DNA of 64,000 nt from Bufo bufo (Eukaryota; Chordata; Amphibia; Anura; Bufonidae): contig NC_053390.1 in assembly GCF_905171765.1 (NCBI RefSeq), forward strand, positions 579,292,471-579,356,470. Reading direction: 5' to 3'. The notes beneath the pieces were generated by a model, which ran no database searches, was not told the DNA's origin, and saw only the letters and a list, made by a program, of their open reading frames with translations. This document shows, in pieces, positions 21,801 to 33,800 of the stretch. Position numbers and translations under genes: made by a program. The stretch's first letter is position 1. Each line of letters opens with the position of its first letter.

Positions 21801-24800
21801 GTGTCTCCATGTTCTGAGAGCTATAGTTTTTTTTATTTTTTTAACTATTTTCTTATGTAGGGGCTCATTTTTTGTGGAATGAGGTGACGGTTAGATTGGT
21901 ACTATTTTGGTGGGCATACCCTTTTTTGATCGCTTACTGTTGTACTTTTTATGATGTAAGGTGACAAAAATGGCTTTTTTTGACACAGTTTTTATTTTTC
22001 TATTTTTCATGGTGTTTATCGGACTGGGTGGATCATGTGATATATTTATAGAGCCGACCGTTATGGATGCGGCAATACCAAATATGTCTATTTTATTAAT
22101 TTTTTTTCTATTTTTAACATTTTTATTTAATTCCTTATATGGGGAATTTTTTTTTTTTACGTGAAACCTTTTTTATTTTTTTTTATTTTAACACTTTTTT
22201 GTCCCCCATAAGGCCATACAAGACCTCTGGGGGACATTTAACTTCACATTTTTTTTTTTTGCACTATTAATTTCTCCTCTAACTGGGGCTGACATAATAG
22301 CTCCAGTTACAGGGGAAATACACCCCCCAGAGAGGCTGTACAGCGGTATACAGCGCTGTACAGCCTCAGTGCAGGGCTGATCGAGGTCTGTGAAAGACCC
22401 GACAGCTCCTGCACTCTCATAGCGCTTCCTGCACTGTATACACAGCGCTCGGTGAGCATTGTGTATACAGCGATCTAGAAGGCAGAGACACCAGAACGTC
22501 CATTCCAGAACGTCCATTCAGAGATGTAGAACACCCTCCCGGATGTTTTTAGTTAACGTGCGGACGGGAGGTGGTTAGTTAAAGTGCAAATCAAATAGCA
22601 TGCCATCATATTAGTGTAGGACTTGTATGAATGTTTTTGGTAAAGTACTAGAGAGGGTTTATATCTCGCCCACATTGCTCAGATGGGTGAGATAAAAGGA
22701 ATCCAGAAGGCTGTATGATTTTAGAAAAGTATAGTTTGCTGGAGCTGGTTTATTCAGACTGTGTTTATGGGCTGGATTTTTTTTTTTATGGTAGGTAGGA
22801 TTTGTAGAGGGACCTACCATTCCACCCCAATCCAGTACATCTCTTCCCAAGTATAGTCACTGGGATAATTGCTAGAGAATAAATAGAGGCCTCAGTGCCT
22901 CAGTCTGGGTCAGAGTCTTGAATCTGGTAGACCTATCTCCTGTGAAATATCTGTTTTGTAAGCACCAAGGGCCAGGACTTTGATTTAATGTTTATGTGTT
23001 ATTTTGGTTCTGTGGCTTCACCCCAAGTGCCTGTATAACTTGGATGCCTTGTTTTGTGCTGAATACAAAAAAAAATGAGTTTTGTAGTTTTAAGACTGCT
23101 GAACCCAGTGAAGTCTGTGATCGCCGGTCCTGTTCACAGGAGGCATGGAGACTTTTTCTAGCGTGACTTTCTAATTGTAACAATTGACTGCTTCCATCTA
23201 CAGAGTTCTTCAAGTATCCCCAGTCTAAAATATCACAAAAGTCTACATTTTGTTCTTTAATATGATCCTTTTTTACCCACAAAATAAACATAGTAGAGCA
23301 TTAAGTGTCTGAAATATTTCCTGTGCAGGAGACCCCAGAAGAATGTCATGAGGAGCCATTTTTAGCCAATCACATGACTTTCCCTACTACATGGCAATCT
23401 TTCACGACAAGCACAGTAAAAACCAAAGGTTTTAAGACTAACAAAACATTTGGTTTTCACAAAATTTGCAACTTCAGTGTTTTTACATCTTTTTGTCAGA
23501 TGTTTCCAGTCTGCCTATGAAAGATGTGGCTAATTTATTTAGAGGAGCATGTGCACGAGCATCTGTGATGTTTATGCCCCAGAAACTGAAACTTATGTCA
23601 GCTAGGACCTGGCACAGATTTCTGTTATAATTTACTCCCGTTTCCTGTTGTAAATTATTGTAAATGTGTCAGGCTGTGGTGGCCAGAGCAGTGGAGAAAA
23701 GGCCAAAAGTTGCTACATTTGCCCAAAAACTTGCAACTTTTATATGCCACAAAACTGGGGTTCAGCCTTTGTAAATGACCCCAACATTTTATAGTCTTAA
23801 ACATGATGTAAATACTAAATAATAGAAAAGTTTTTATACTTTACTCAGATATGAGCCTAGGTGACCTGACAGAGCCACTTGAAAAAACCACACAAGCTAC
23901 TAAATAATTTTGCTTCTTACCATATCAGCGAGTCCTATGTACAGAAACATTCCTCCAGCTATTCCAAAGATGATATTAGGTTCAAAGTTATTGCCCACTA
24001 GAATCCCAATAATCAGTCCAATGTAACATGAGCAAGCTGATGTAAAATTAAAGAATAGCGCCTGAGGAATACTCATCCCGGAACTTATCAAGATGGCAAA
24101 ATCACCTGAAAAGTAAAAATATGTAATATATAATAGGCATAGATCATATATCATTCATATTATTCATTCAGTTTTTATATAGAACTTTATTGATGCTTTT
24201 ATACTTTTGCATGGTGGGGAGTAATAGATCTATCTTTATGAAAGATGCAGTAGTTGTTTATTTACTAAAAATATGTAGGAATTACTGTAGGAATTAGGGT
24301 ATTCTGCAAATACTGAAAATGTACACATTTTTTTCTTATGCCTTCTGCAGTTCTTCACAATTTTCAAGATCTTTGCTTGCCGTGATTCAGTAGGCACATG
24401 TATCCTTTAGGAATGGGTTATAAAAGTCAAATTGGGATTGGTCTCCTTTGTCACATCTTTAAAAACTGTGATACATTCTCTCTTTCCATATCACAATGCA
24501 TTTAGGCAAATCTGCCACTCACAGGTCTGAGAATCCTAGGTAACAATAATAGATTAATAAACTAACGTTAACCCTGTAATTACTGATCACACAGCTTTTT
24601 TCACCAGTCATTAATTGTTCACTCAAATAATATTGACTATAATGTTGCACTTCTTACCAAATTCATGCGGAAACTCCTCACAGAGAATCGCAATAGATGT
24701 ACTCAGCCCCTGCAAAGGGGACTGGGTAAATGAAGCTCCAATAGCAAGTCCATCAATTAAGTTATGTAGGGCATCACTCAATGTAATCATCCATGCCATT

Positions 24801-27800
24801 GTTCCAATATCCCTTAGTGGCGTCCATTTTCTTACTCTGCAACAATGGCCCACTTCATCTGAGTCCTGCAACACATTGTAATGAAAAAGTGAAGGTAAAT
24901 GGCAGCATAATGTTCTTTTATTCTGTAGCTTCTTCAAAATAGTTTTGTAGAATGGTATCTTATGTAAGTAACCTGAGACATTATATAGGCAATGTTGGGG
25001 CATTTTTTTATTATTTCATCCTACTTTAAAAGATTTTCAGCAGTTTGTTTTTTACAGCCTAGAGTTTCACTGAATCTACAGACTGTTCTTTTTCTTACTC
25101 AATGAAACCAATCAGAGGAGCTCTTCGAAGGCTCAATCTGTATCCCTTATCTTTATTTTTCTACTAGTACATAAGCAGTTATTTTAAGCCATATTCTTAT
25201 AAAACTGAGAGGTAACATGCCTGGATAGTTCACGTGTCCACAGCTGCCAATCATTGTCCTCATTGGTCTGCAGTTGAGGACAGTGATTGGTTGCAGTGGT
25301 GATGTGCCAATCCTGGCACGTTACAGCTGATGGTAATAAACAAACTGTGATTGGAGTACCAGACCAGCATTTCAAAAAACCCTTTTAACTCCTTTACATG
25401 TACAGTACAGCAGGCCGGTAGTTCCCCCACTGATTGGGCGGGCAAAGGAATTGGGCAATACAGTAATATTTGTTAGTATAGAAAACCACCATTCTTAATA
25501 TGATAAGGCCTGGCATGTAAGTGATCAGCCTTGCATGTGAATTGTCCTAGGTTCTAATCACAGGAGAGATGTCTTGATTTTTTTCTACTTAATTGAACCC
25601 ATAATAAAAGGCTATAGCCTTACTATATTGAGAATGGAGGTTTTCTATACTTAGAAATCTAGTGCATATTACATTTACATTTATTGTGCCTGTGAATAAA
25701 CCGGCAATATGTGTTAGCTTTCTAAGCATAGATATTTGCATGCTAGGGCACAGCTCTGCCCTCAGCATGCCGATGTCTAGCCCTGTCAATCAAGGGAATA
25801 GGTGCCCCGACATGGTTATTTGCATATGAGTAAACACGATGAAATTTCTGCAGCTGTTTAACATACAGACAAAAGACAGGTAATGTTTTATTCAGCATGA
25901 TCAATCCTACCAGGCAGTATGTCTGGTTTAATAGGGGAAATAATGCTAACAGAGGCTCTTTAAAAGCAGAGAAATTCTAATTTAGAAAATTTATAATTTT
26001 TCAAAAGGTTCTGTAAAATCTCAGAATTGCATGTATAACTAAAAGTATTCAAAAGTTATTACCACATAAAGTTCGGATTGGGAAAATGAGGTTCTGTCAG
26101 AAAGGTGAAAACTGGCTGTGTATGGAAGGGTTTAAATGAGTATTTATGAAGTGTCAGGGAACTAGAGATATGGGCTACAGAATGACGGGTTTTACCGAGA
26201 AGGAGAAGGAACAGTTTGCAGATACAGTGAAACGTTTTGCTAGATAAGACAAACTGTTTCAAGTTTTAATAAAGGGTAATAGTTGTTTAGCCCAAGATAT
26301 GTAGAATGCAGAAATGTAAAAAGATACCCCAAAGGGTGTCAATGGCCTTTAAAGATGTTGTGTCATAATTCACTTTTTATACTAAAGTTTATATTTAGCA
26401 AATACTTTAGCTTCTAATCCTCCTTGGATTTTTATTTTTTCAAATTTGCTTCATTTGCAGTTTTCTCTTTTCCCGCATGCTTGAATCCTACGGGTTTGTC
26501 ATGTGTCTGCTGTCCTGTCATGCCTTAGGGCTGTGAGGTGTGTCCTGGCATCAGCAGGACATGTAACACTAACCACACCTCTTTTTCTTATAAATAATGT
26601 TTGTGCGTCCTACATCATAAGGCTCCAATGCAGGACATAGCCTACAGCAACTGAATATCAAAACAGATAATCCACAGGGTGCAATAGTAGGCTAATACCT
26701 TTAGAATAAGTCAGTTTTGATAAATGGTGGAAAATGGTGGGGAAAGTGATAAAACAGCTATATCTGTTGGGCAGGATACACTTATATTAGTGACACAACC
26801 CTTTTAAAGGAACACCCTGGGCAAAATGTATACAATGTCTCATGCTTAGCGCAGGGCCTTATAGGGGTGCATGATCAAGGACTCCCTTTGTCATGTTGTA
26901 CTTGTGGAATATTAGAAAATCCTGAGGTGTAACTTGAATGTTCTGGCCACCAATGCAAAATCTGGAACAGGTCCCCTATCTGCCGTGTTTCATGTATAAT
27001 ACTGGCATTTGCCTATGTGGTAGAGGGGCCCCTGCAGCACCAGGATTCAGGTGTAATAGCTACCACTGAACCCTCTATAGCTATGCAAATGAAGAAATTG
27101 CATTCACGGCATCAGGCTGTTGCTGTAGCTGTATTTACCACAGGAATGAGACCACCAAGGAGCCATTTCATGTGAACCCCTGCCTACAGGTTGTATTTTC
27201 AACAAGCACACGGTAGTCAGTGGAAATATAATGTAGTCTGTTACCAGTAACGAAGCTGTCTTCATGAGTACATGGATGTGAGAGGGCAAAGACTATATAT
27301 AAAAGTTATAAACAAATACTGTTTGCTGTCTGCCAGCTCCGAACATGAGACCTTGTGATTTTGTATGTGCTCAGCGACACACTTACTTTATGACGAATTT
27401 AGCTGCACCAGCAGATTCTGACAGTGTAGTTAAACTGCTTTACTTTCCTATTTGGCAACACATGTACAATTATAGGTGCTATAAAGAGTATTTTAACACC
27501 TAGAAGCATTCTGTCAGCTAAACAAAACCTACAGTACATTTTTCATTATAATACCTCCTGGTAGCTTATCTGTTACATCACTAAATGCCAGCCATATAAC
27601 AGCCCTTGTAATAAAATACAGATACTGAATGCAGTGAAATACAGAAATGCTGAGTTTCTCAGTACAGTACATAGTGGTGTCTAAAGACTCACGTACAACA
27701 ATTATAGATCTTAGCTTTGCTAACCAGCCTTGAGTGCTCATCCCACATTTTTTTTTTACTATTTCTGCAGGGGTGGCCATAGTTAAAGGAGTATTCCCAC

Positions 27801-30800
27801 CTTATAAAGTAATGGTATATCACTAGGATATGCCATCCCTTTATGATCAGTGTGGGTCCTCACTATGTTACCCCCACTGACCCTGAGAATGAATGGCTAT
27901 CTCACTGCGTCCCCTTCTAAATTTTCTCTCCATAAAGGTGCTCCTGGCCATCTGGCTGTGCAGGTTGTGTTGTAGATCCCTGCACAGCATGTGGCTAGTG
28001 CCTCGATATGCGGGGGAAAACCAATGAAGGAAAAGTAGTACTAAACCAGAACTATGGCCCAATAATTTGCACGATTGTACCGATGTGGGAGGTTTGAGCC
28101 ACACCAATCAAGAAACGATGCCATTTCCTAGCCTTGCTATACAGCTTGGAAACTACATTAAAGGGGTTGTACAAAAATGAGGGGGAAAGGGGAGGTTTGC
28201 AAACCCCCCCATCTCAACCCACACACACACACTTGGCCAGACTTGTAAAGGGAAGTTTACTAACCTGTTACCCGGCACTGGCTCCCCGGTCCTTCTCCCT
28301 CTCTGAAAACATCAAGTTTGACCTAGTCTGCAGCCAGTGACTGGCCGCGGTGGTGACCAAACCCTCTTACGTTATGTGACCATTTGTCATGACATAAGAG
28401 GAGCCAGTCACTGCCACAGCCAGTATATGCAATTTATTCATACTGCTACATCAATATTAGAGTTTTTTTCAGAAGTATTTTCCCAAGCAGATCAATTTTG
28501 TAGGAAGAGTAAGTATCTACTGTGTTTATATCTGCATTCTTATTCTTAAAATTGCCTTTCAGTCTACTTTGCTTTAGGTGGCCGACGGGGATGTTACAGG
28601 TGAATCTGCATATAGAAACATAGAAACATAAAATGTGTCGGCAGAGAACAGTTTGGCCCATCTAGTCTGCCCAATATACTGAATACTATGAATAGCCCCT
28701 GGCCCTATCTTATATAAAGGATGGCCTTATGCCTATCCCATGCATGCTTAAACTCCTTCACTGTATTTGCAGCTACCACTTCTGCAGGAAGGCTATTCCA
28801 TGCATCCACTACTCTCTCAGTAAAGTAATACTTCCTGATATTACTTTTAAACCTTTGCCCCTCTAATTTAAAACTATGTCCTCTTGTAGCAGTTTTTCTT
28901 CTTTTAAATATTCTCTCCTCTTTAACCCTGTTGATTACCTTTATGTATTTAAAAGTTTCTATCATATCCCCTCTGTCTCGTCTTTCTTCCAAGCTATACA
29001 TGTTAAGGTCCTTTAATCTTTCCTGGTTTTATCCTGCAATCCATGTACCAGTTTAGTAGCTCTTCTCTGAACTCTCTCCAAAGTATCAATATCCTTCTGG
29101 AGATATGGTCTCCAGTACTGAGCACAATACTCCAAATGAGGTCTCACTAGTGCTCTGTAGAGCGGCATGAGCACCTCCCTCTTTCTACTGGTAATGCCTC
29201 TCCCTATACACCCAAGCATTCTGCTAGCATTTCCTGCTGCTCTATGACACTGTCTGCCTACCTTTAAGTCTTCTGAAATAATGACCCCTAAATCCCTTTC
29301 CTCAGATACTGAGGTTAGGACTGTATCACTGATTTTATATTCTGCTCTTGGGTTTTTATGCCCCAGGTGCATTATCTTGCACTTATCAACATAAAATTTT
29401 AGTTGCCAGATTTTTGACCATTCCTCTAGTTTTCCTAAATCCTTTTCCATTTGGTGTATCCCTCCAGGAACATCAACTCTGTTACAAATCTTTGTGTCAT
29501 CAGCAAAAAGATACACCTTACCATCGAGGCCTTCTGCAATTTCGCTGATAAAGATATTAAACAATATGGGTCCTAGAACAGATCCCTGAGGTACCCCACT
29601 GATAACAAGACCATGGTCTGAATATACTCCATTGACTACAACCCTCTGTTGTCTGTCCCTCAGCCACTGCCTAATCCATTCAACAATATGGGGGTCCAAG
29701 CCCAAAGACTGCAATTTATTGATAAGCCTTCTATGTGGGACAGTATCAAAAGCCTTATTAAAGTCTAGATAAGCGATGTCTACTGCACCTCCGCCATCTA
29801 TTATTTTAGTCACCCAATCAAAAAAATCAATAAGATTAGTTTGACATGCTCTCCCTGAAATAAACCCATGCTGTTTTTCATTTTTCAATCCATGGGATTT
29901 TAGATGTTCCACAATCCTCTCCTTAAGTATGGTTTCCATTAATTTCCCCACTATTGATGTCAGGCTTACTGGCCTATAGTTGCCTGATTCCTCCCTACTA
30001 CCTTTCTTGTGAATGGGCACAACATTTGCTAATTTCCAATATTCTGGGACGACTCCTGTTGCCAGTAATTGGTTAAATAAATCTGTTAATGGTTTTGCTA
30101 GTTCACCGCTGAGCTCTTTTAATAGCTTTGTGTGTATCCCATCAGGCCCCTGTGACTTATTTGTATAAATCGCTGACTTAGAACCTCTTCCTCTGTAAAG
30201 ACACATGCATCAAAAGATTCATTAGTCTTCTATCCTGAGGTCCTTTTCCTTCATTTTCCTTTGTAAAAACTGAACAGAAGTATTCATTGAGGCAGTCAGC
30301 TAGTTCTTTATCTTCTTCCATATACCTTCCTTCTTTTGTTTTTAATTTTGTAATTCCTTGTTTTGATTTCCTTTTTTCATTTAAGTATCTGAAGAATGCC
30401 TTATCGCCTTTTTTTCATGACTGAGCTAATTTCTCTTCTGCCTGTGCTTTAGAAGCTCTTATAACTTGTTTGGCCTCTCTCTGCCTAATCTTATAAATTT
30501 GCCTGTCATCCTCATTTTTTTGGTTTTTTTTATAATTCCTAAATGCTATCTTTTTGTTTTTAATGATTTTGGCCACTTCTGCTGAGTACCACAGTGGTCT
30601 CTTCTTTTTTTTGCTTTTACTGACAAGCCTAATGCAATTTTCTGTTGCCTTCAATAGTGCCACTTTTAAGTAGTCCCATTTCTCCTGGACTCCAATGAAA
30701 CTGTTCCAATCTGATAGGGACTCATATACCACTAATCTAATTTTAGAAAAGTCAGTTTTTCTAAAATCTAAAACTTTTGTTTTTGTGTGGTGTGACTCAG

Positions 30801-33800
30801 TCACTGTACTTATAGTAAACCACGCTGACTGGTAATCACTAGATCCCAAGCTTTCCCCTACAGTAATATCAGATACCAAATTCCCATTTGTGAATACTAA
30901 ATCTAAAATGGCCTCCTTCCGGGTTGGCTCCTCAACTACTTGCTGTAGAGATAATCCCAGTAGGGAATTTAGAATATCTGTACTCCTGGCAGAACTAGCT
31001 ATTTTGGTTTTCCAGTTACATCAGGAAGATTGAAGTCTCCCATAATGATAACTTCCCCCTTCAATGTCATTTTACCTATTTCCTCAACTAGTAGATCATC
31101 TAACTCTTTGACTTGGCTAGGTGGTCTATATATCACACCTACACGAGTTACCTTATGATTATCAAGCTGCAAGGTAACCCAAACTGACTCTAAATTGTTC
31201 TCGCTAACTTGTATCAAATTAGATTTTATGCTATCTTTCACATACAGGGCCACCCCTCCCCCTTCTTGCCTTCTCTGTCTTTCCTGTATAAAGAGAACCC
31301 TGGTATTGTTATATCCCAGTCATTACTCCCATTGAACCACGTCTCAGTAACAGCCACTACATCTATATTCTCAGATGCCATTATAGCCTCAAGTTCATTG
31401 ATCTTATTCCCTAAACTGTGAGCATTTGTAGACAAGAATCTGAGCTTGTCATTTCTTAACCTTTGTGCTACTGGCATCTTCTGGCATTGTTCCGGGGGGC
31501 AGTTGGACTGCTGGATTATCACTCTTTTGCCCCCCTTTCCTAGTTTAAATGCTCCTTAGCAAATACTTGGAACTGTTCACCGAGGACATTCGTTCCCTTG
31601 AGAGAAAGATGCAAACCATCTTTCTTGTACAGTTCTTTTCCATTCCAACAAGAGCTAACATGAGACACAAAGCCAAACCCTTGGTTCAGACACCATTCAC
31701 CAAGCCATACATTGAATTCCTTAATGCGCATCTTCCTGTCATGCTAAGGGTTATGCACAGGCAAAATTGCAGAGAATGAAACAGTTGATGCAACCTCCCG
31801 TATATCCTTTCCAAGTGTGTGAAAAGCTTCTTTCACCTTTGAAACCCCATTGCAAGCCAGATCATTTGTCCCAAGATGGACAATAACATCCACCTCCCTT
31901 TCCTGCTTTGCTTGCCTAACAATATTAAGGATCCGTCGTCTATCCCTGCTAGCGGTAGCACCAGGGAGACATCTCACAACACCATTCTCCTCAAACTTCA
32001 CACCTCTTATGATGGAATCGCCCACCAACAGCTGCTTACTATCAGTCCTCACCTTCTCCTTTTTGTCTTTGGCTGCAGTCTTGCATACTTTAGGCATGGG
32101 AGATGATTGTTCCTCACCCACTGTGCTTGAGCCATCCTCCATGTTGCTCTTGCACTCTGAAAGTGCTGCAAATGAATTATGGAGAGCCACAGACTGTAGG
32201 ACATGTCTTCTATCCACAACTCTCAGTCTACCAGAACCTGCAGTAACCCATCTTCCATTTCTAGGGGGCCTCTGTGGCAGTGGCATTGCAACGTTCTCAG
32301 CCTGAGTTTGTTTAACCCCTTAGGGACCCATGACGTACCGATACGGCATGGTTCCCGAGTCCTTAAGGACCCATGATGTACCGGTACGTCATGTATAGTT
32401 CAGATCACCACCGCCCAGCGGGCGGTGATCGGAGCCAGGTTCCTCCTCAAATCATTGAGCAGGCACCTTGGCTAAATGCGCAGGGGGGTCAAGTGACCCT
32501 CCCGTGTCGGCGATCGCCGCAAACCGCAGGTCAATTCAGACCTGCTGTTTGCAGCTTTTATCTGGTGCGGCGGCGGTGGTGCCATCGGGTCCCCATGGGG
32601 CTGTAGGGGGGACCCGATAGCATGGAAGGCAGCATGATGCCTTCCTGAGGCATCGTGCTGCCTTCCGGTGATGAGCCTGTGAGATCCAGCCCCCTGGATC
32701 TCACAGGCCGGAAGCTGTATGAGTAATACACACAGTATTACTCATACAGCCAATGCATTCCAATACAGAAGTATTGGAATGCATTGTAAAGTTCAAGTCC
32801 CAAAGTGGGACAAAAAATAAAGTGCAAAAAAAAGTAAAAAAAATAAAGTTTTCCCCCCAAAAATTAAAAGTTTAAAGTAAAAATAAACAAAAACGTCATT
32901 TTCCCCAAATAAAGTAAAAAAAAATTGCTAAAAAATAGGGGGAGAAAAAAAAGTATACATATTAGGTATCGCCGCGTCCGTATCGACCAGCTCTATAAAA
33001 ATATCACATGACCTAACCCCTCAGATGAATACCGTAAAAAATAAAAAAATAAAAACTGTGCTAAATAAACCATTTTTTGTCACCTTACATCACAAAAAGT
33101 GTAATAGCATGCGATCAAAAAGTCACACGCATCCCAAAATAGTGCCAATAAAACCGTCATCTCATCCCACAAAAATCATACCCTACCCAAGGTAATCGCC
33201 CAAAAACTGAAAAAATTATGGCTCTCAGACTATGGAAACACTAAAACATGATTTTTTTTGTTTAAAAAAAAAATCATTGTGTAAAACTTACATAAATAAA
33301 AAAGAGTATACATATTATGTATCGCCGCATCCGTGACAACCTGGTCTATAAAAATATCACATGATCTAACCTGTCAGATGAATGTTGTAAATAACAAAAA
33401 ATAAAAACGGTGCCAAAACAGCTATTTCTTGTTATCTTGCCTCACAAAAAGTGTAATATAGAGCAACCAAAAATCATATGTACCCTAAACTAATACCAAC
33501 AATACTGCCACCCTCTCCTGTAGTTTCAAAAATGGGGCCACTTTTTTGGAGTTTCTACTCTAGGGGTGCATCAGGGGGGCTTCAAATGGGACATGGTGTC
33601 AAAAAAAAAAGTCCAGCAAAATCTGCCTTCCAAAAACCGTATGGCATTCCTTTCCTTCTGCGCCCTGCCGTGTGCCCGTACAGCTGTTTATGACCACATA
33701 TGGGGTGTTTCTGTAAACTACAGAATCAGGGCCATAAATATTGATTTTTGCTTGGCTGTTAACCCTTGCTTTGTTACTGGGAAAAATGGATTAAAATGGA

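Larger units (their letters stand above)
18898..22574. mobile_element. TTAA-flanked non-coding element, outer copy
   Basis: Left end TTAA|CCACTTCACATCCGGG (TTAA at 18,894-18,897); right end CGGACGGGAGGTGG|TTAG-TTAA (22,561-22,582). The ends are imperfect inverted repeats. The interior is T-rich and contains three or four direct modules of about 350 bp ('aaggtgac(c/a)aaaaa...ggtgttcacc(c/t)gaggggttaggtcatgtga...aataatagcattttt...ggggctcattttttg') starting near 21,255, 21,608 and 21,957. An independent TTAA element is nested at 19,161-20,529. Related to the element at 32,316-34,808, which is in the opposite orientation. It lies in the last ZIP8 intron. Confidence 0.75.
28610..32305 (-). mobile_element. 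CR1-clade LINE, nearly full length
   Basis: Reading on the minus strand: ORF1 with an SGNH-type esterase (32,286-31,540), ORF2 with endonuclease (31,522-30,800) and reverse transcriptase (30,206-28,705), then a short 3' tail that ends in repeats of 'atgtttct' (tatgtttctatgtttctat) at about 28,635-28,610. The 5' end abuts the TTAA of the next element at 32,312. It lies in the same orientation as ZIP8 within its largest intron. Confidence 0.9.
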
